Below are positions 6,911 to 8,119 of a DNA stretch of 8,119 bases, piece after piece. A program made the translations under genes and the position numbers. The notes beneath the pieces were generated by a model that saw only the letters and a program-made list of their open reading frames with translations, had not been told where the DNA came from and made no database searches. Source of the stretch: Oscillospiraceae bacterium (GTDB lineage Bacteria; Bacillota; Clostridia; Oscillospirales; Oscillospiraceae); NCBI GenBank assembly GCA_016290695.1, contig JAEEUX010000106.1, forward strand, positions 1-8,119, written 5' to 3'. The first letter of the stretch is position 1. Each line of letters opens with the position of its first letter.

Positions 6911-6939
6911 ATTATAGCTTAATAAACACTTTTTTTCAA
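6911..6939 (-). promoter_or_regulatory. Strong sigma-A promoter of the DUF1858 gene
   Basis: On the - strand TTGAAA (6939 down to 6934) and a perfect TATAAT (6916 down to 6911) are separated by exactly 17 bp that include a T-rich stretch. The -10 lies about 39 nt before the start codon. This is the best promoter match in the window. Confidence 0.85.
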
Positions 6940-7160
6940 TAGGATATATTCATGATTTATTTTGGCATTTGCATGGCGTAAATTATACTTATTACACGCA
7001 GATATAATTTCAGGCTGTTTTTTCGGCAGAAAAGCGGCGTAATCCCGAGGGACTACGCCGCCTGTTGAGAACTTATTAAATTGCCTCCATGCAGATATGC
7101 ACCTTGAAAGTAAAAAGACTTTAAAAATCAAAATGCAAGGTCTGGCGCTTTAAGCAAAAA
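6940..7160. other. Intergenic gap without a supported gene
   Basis: This AT-rich stretch holds only the hairpin at 7034-7061 and a short AAAGT/ACTTT inverted repeat near 7107-7122. A leftward open frame from a TTG at 7131 to 6919 crosses the hairpin and runs through the DUF1858 promoter, has no ribosome binding site and shows no recognisable domain, so it is not called. The sequence from 7062 to 7160 may be a 3' untranslated region of the sigH/zinc-ribbon transcript. Confidence 0.5.
7034..7061 (-). terminator. Long hairpin, probable terminator of the sigH/zinc-ribbon transcript
   Basis: GCGGCGTA (7034-7041) pairs with TACGCCGC (7054-7061). After a single A·C mismatch, TCCC (7043-7046) pairs with GGGA (7049-7052). 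Read leftwards the stem is followed by TTTTCTG. It lies about 100 nt after the stop of the zinc-ribbon gene. It could instead be a dispersed palindromic repeat. Confidence 0.6.
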
Positions 7161-7439
7161 TTAATTCTGCTCTCTCATTTTTGCAAAGCAATCGCTGCAA
7201 TAAACCGGTCTGTCAGACTTGGGCTCGAAGGGAACCTTGGCCTCTCCGCCGCAGCCTGCGCAGGTAGCGGTGAAATACTCTCTGGGGCCTCTGGCAGCGT
7301 TCTTTCTTGCGTCGCGGCAGCTCTTGCAGCGCTGGGGCTCGTTCTGGAAGCCTCTCTCAGCATAGAACTCCTGCTCGCCGGCAGTGAATACGAACTCGTT
7401 GCCGCACTCTTTGCATTTTAAAGTCTTGTCTTCGTACAT
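7161..7439 (-). CDS. Double zinc-ribbon protein (probable zinc-ribbon domain family)
   Basis: A 92-aa small cytoplasmic protein of unknown role. Seen: two four-cysteine ribbons. The first is C9-x2-C12 with C38-x2-C41 and spans the very conserved FVFTAGEQEFYAERGF and NEPQRCKSCR. The second is C60-x2-C63 with C81-x2-C84, of the type VPFEP…RPVYCSDCF. This arrangement is common in Clostridia as a stand-alone protein and suggests binding to nucleic acid, ribosome or protein, but no function should be assigned. The ATG at 7439 is chosen because GAGGA (complement of 7448-7452) lies 8 nt upstream. A longer GTG start at 7454 would place that site inside the coding region. It follows sigH by 57 nt in the same direction, with no convincing terminator between, so co-transcription is likely. 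Stop TAA. Confidence 0.9.
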   Translation of the reverse strand: MYEDKTLKCKECGNEFVFTAGEQEFYAERGFQNEPQRCKSCRDARKNAARGPREYFTATCAGCGGEAKVPFEPKSDRPVYCSDCFAKMREQN

Positions 7440-7447
7440 TTGGATAA

Positions 7448-7452
7448 TCCTC
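7448..7452 (-). promoter_or_regulatory. Ribosome binding site deciding the zinc-ribbon gene start
   Basis: GAGGA on the - strand lies 8 nt before the ATG at 7439 and overlaps the alternative in-frame GTG (7452-7454), arguing against the longer start. Confidence 0.7.
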
Positions 7453-7496
7453 ACTTTTTTGACAAAAATCTCGCCCTTTGGGGCTCTATATTGCGC

Positions 7497-8119
7497 TCAG
7501 CTTTTGCTGATATCGCCGGAAGAAATAAATTGCGCCAGCTTCTTTCTGACGCGTTGGATCGCGTTGTCTATCGACTTCACCGGTTTGTTGACCTCTGAAG
7601 CTATTTTCTGATACGAGAGTCCCTTTAAATAAAAAACCAATATTTCGGCTTCAAGACTGGAGAGACAATTAAGAAATTTGTTCCAAAAATCATTGGTGAA
7701 ATCTCTGTCTATTATCTCGTCCTCTGGTCCGCGCTGGAAAACATTGTGCAAAACACTGAATGCATCTGCCTGATTTTCGTCAAAAAAAGGGGATTCTAAA
7801 GATAAACAATCATCGAGAGAAACATTTTTTCTGCCGCTTGCTGATTTGATGGCTGATATAAGCCTTCTTTTGATACAAAGCTCGGCATAAGTCCTAAAGG
7901 AAGCGCCCGCGTTTGCGTCATAATTCCTGATGGCGGAGATAAGGCCGATCATGCCTTCCTGAATAAGATCCTCTGTTTCGCCGCCTACGAGAAAATATGC
8001 GCGGGCTCTGGCTTTAATAGACGTACCGTAGCGCTCGATTAGCTCTTCTTCAGCGGCAAGATCTCCTGCCGCAGCGCTAAGCTGCAATTGTTCATCAGTT
8101 GAGTTTTTTAAACGATCCA
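7497..8119 (-). CDS. sigH: RNA polymerase sigma factor, SigH/Spo0H type, 5' end at or just beyond the window edge
   Basis: Sigma-70-family factor of the SigH group, which in Firmicutes directs transition-phase and early sporulation genes by recruiting RNA polymerase. Seen: region 2 with ARAYFLVGGETEDLIQEGMIGLISAIRNYD, where DLIQEG is the core-binding helix and AELCIKRRLISAIKSA is the -10 recognition helix; then a linker; then region 4 with a helix-turn-helix at LSYQKIASEVNKPVKSIDNAIQRVRKKL. The KSIDNA(I/L)QRV motif is typical of SigH. The frame stays open past a TTG at 8087, and the upstream codons read DRLKNSTDEQLQLSAAAGD, matching the family's N-terminal helix (S/T-D-E-E-L…A-x-x-G-D). The true start is therefore further upstream. 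The last two bases visible on this strand are TG of a possible start codon whose first base would be at 8120. The stop is TGA. GC content is lower than in the trmK operon. Confidence 0.92.
   Translation of the reverse strand, partial: DRLKNSTDEQLQLSAAAGDLAAEEELIERYGTSIKARARAYFLVGGETEDLIQEGMIGLISAIRNYDANAGASFRTYAELCIKRRLISAIKSASGRKNVSLDDCLSLESPFFDENQADAFSVLHNVFQRGPEDEIIDRDFTNDFWNKFLNCLSSLEAEILVFYLKGLSYQKIASEVNKPVKSIDNAIQRVRKKLAQFISSGDISKS

Noticed and set aside
6919..7131. 70-aa leftward open frame in the gap before the DUF1858 gene
   Set aside because: It has a TTG start with no ribosome binding site, runs through a hairpin and over a strong promoter, and has no recognisable motif.
7473..7484. 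GCCC-TTTG-GGGC mini-hairpin followed leftwards by a T run, between sigH and the zinc-ribbon gene
   Set aside because: The stem is only 4 bp and is separated from the T run by GAGA. It is too weak to call a terminator, though mild attenuation is possible.
1..8119. Defence island, prophage, CRISPR or other exotic accessory system
   Set aside because: Every well-supported gene belongs to a housekeeping or widespread clostridial family. No repeats, integrase, transposase or nuclease signatures are present.

Overview
The window looks like chromosome from an anaerobic, spore-forming-lineage Firmicute (class Clostridia), probably a moderately GC-rich gut type. Evidence for this is a SigH-type sporulation/stationary-phase sigma factor, the TrmK–Nif3 gene pair, a DUF1858 redox-disulfide protein, a clostridial-type double zinc-ribbon protein, strong AGGAG-type ribosome binding sites and AT-rich sigma-A-type promoters set in GC-rich coding sequence. 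I see no phage, insertion sequence, CRISPR array, tRNA or rRNA. This is mostly an ordinary housekeeping region.

Layout. Positions 1-4164 are read rightwards. They hold the 3' part of a biotin–protein ligase (birA), a complete glutaminyl-tRNA synthetase (glnS) with its own promoter and a strong intrinsic terminator, and a MATE-family efflux transporter. The transporter's reading frame is interrupted by one in-frame TAG, exactly between its two six-helix lobes. A perfect 12-bp hairpin at about 4177-4205 separates this half from the leftward half.

Positions 4216-8119 are read leftwards. In transcription order they hold: a sigH-like sigma factor whose 5' end runs off the window; a two-ribbon zinc protein; a gap of about 290 bp with a long hairpin; a DUF1858 mini-gene with a textbook promoter (TTGAAA-N17-TATAAT) and its own terminator; and a tight operon trmK – nif3-like – MBL-fold hydrolase. 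In that operon the first two genes overlap by ATGA and the second and third are 11 nt apart.

How the genes relate. GlnRS and TrmK act on tRNA (charging and m1A22 modification) and BirA attaches biotin to carboxylases. The Nif3-like and MBL-fold proteins are metal-centre proteins of unassigned substrate that appear to be co-expressed with TrmK.

The most notable observation is the MATE gene. The frame continues without damage for 232 codons after the TAG. No start codon with a ribosome binding site exists for the downstream half, and none of the other nine gene ends in the window uses TAG. This could be a fresh nonsense mutation, a sequence error or amber readthrough; the window alone cannot decide. 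I found no convincing previously undescribed system.
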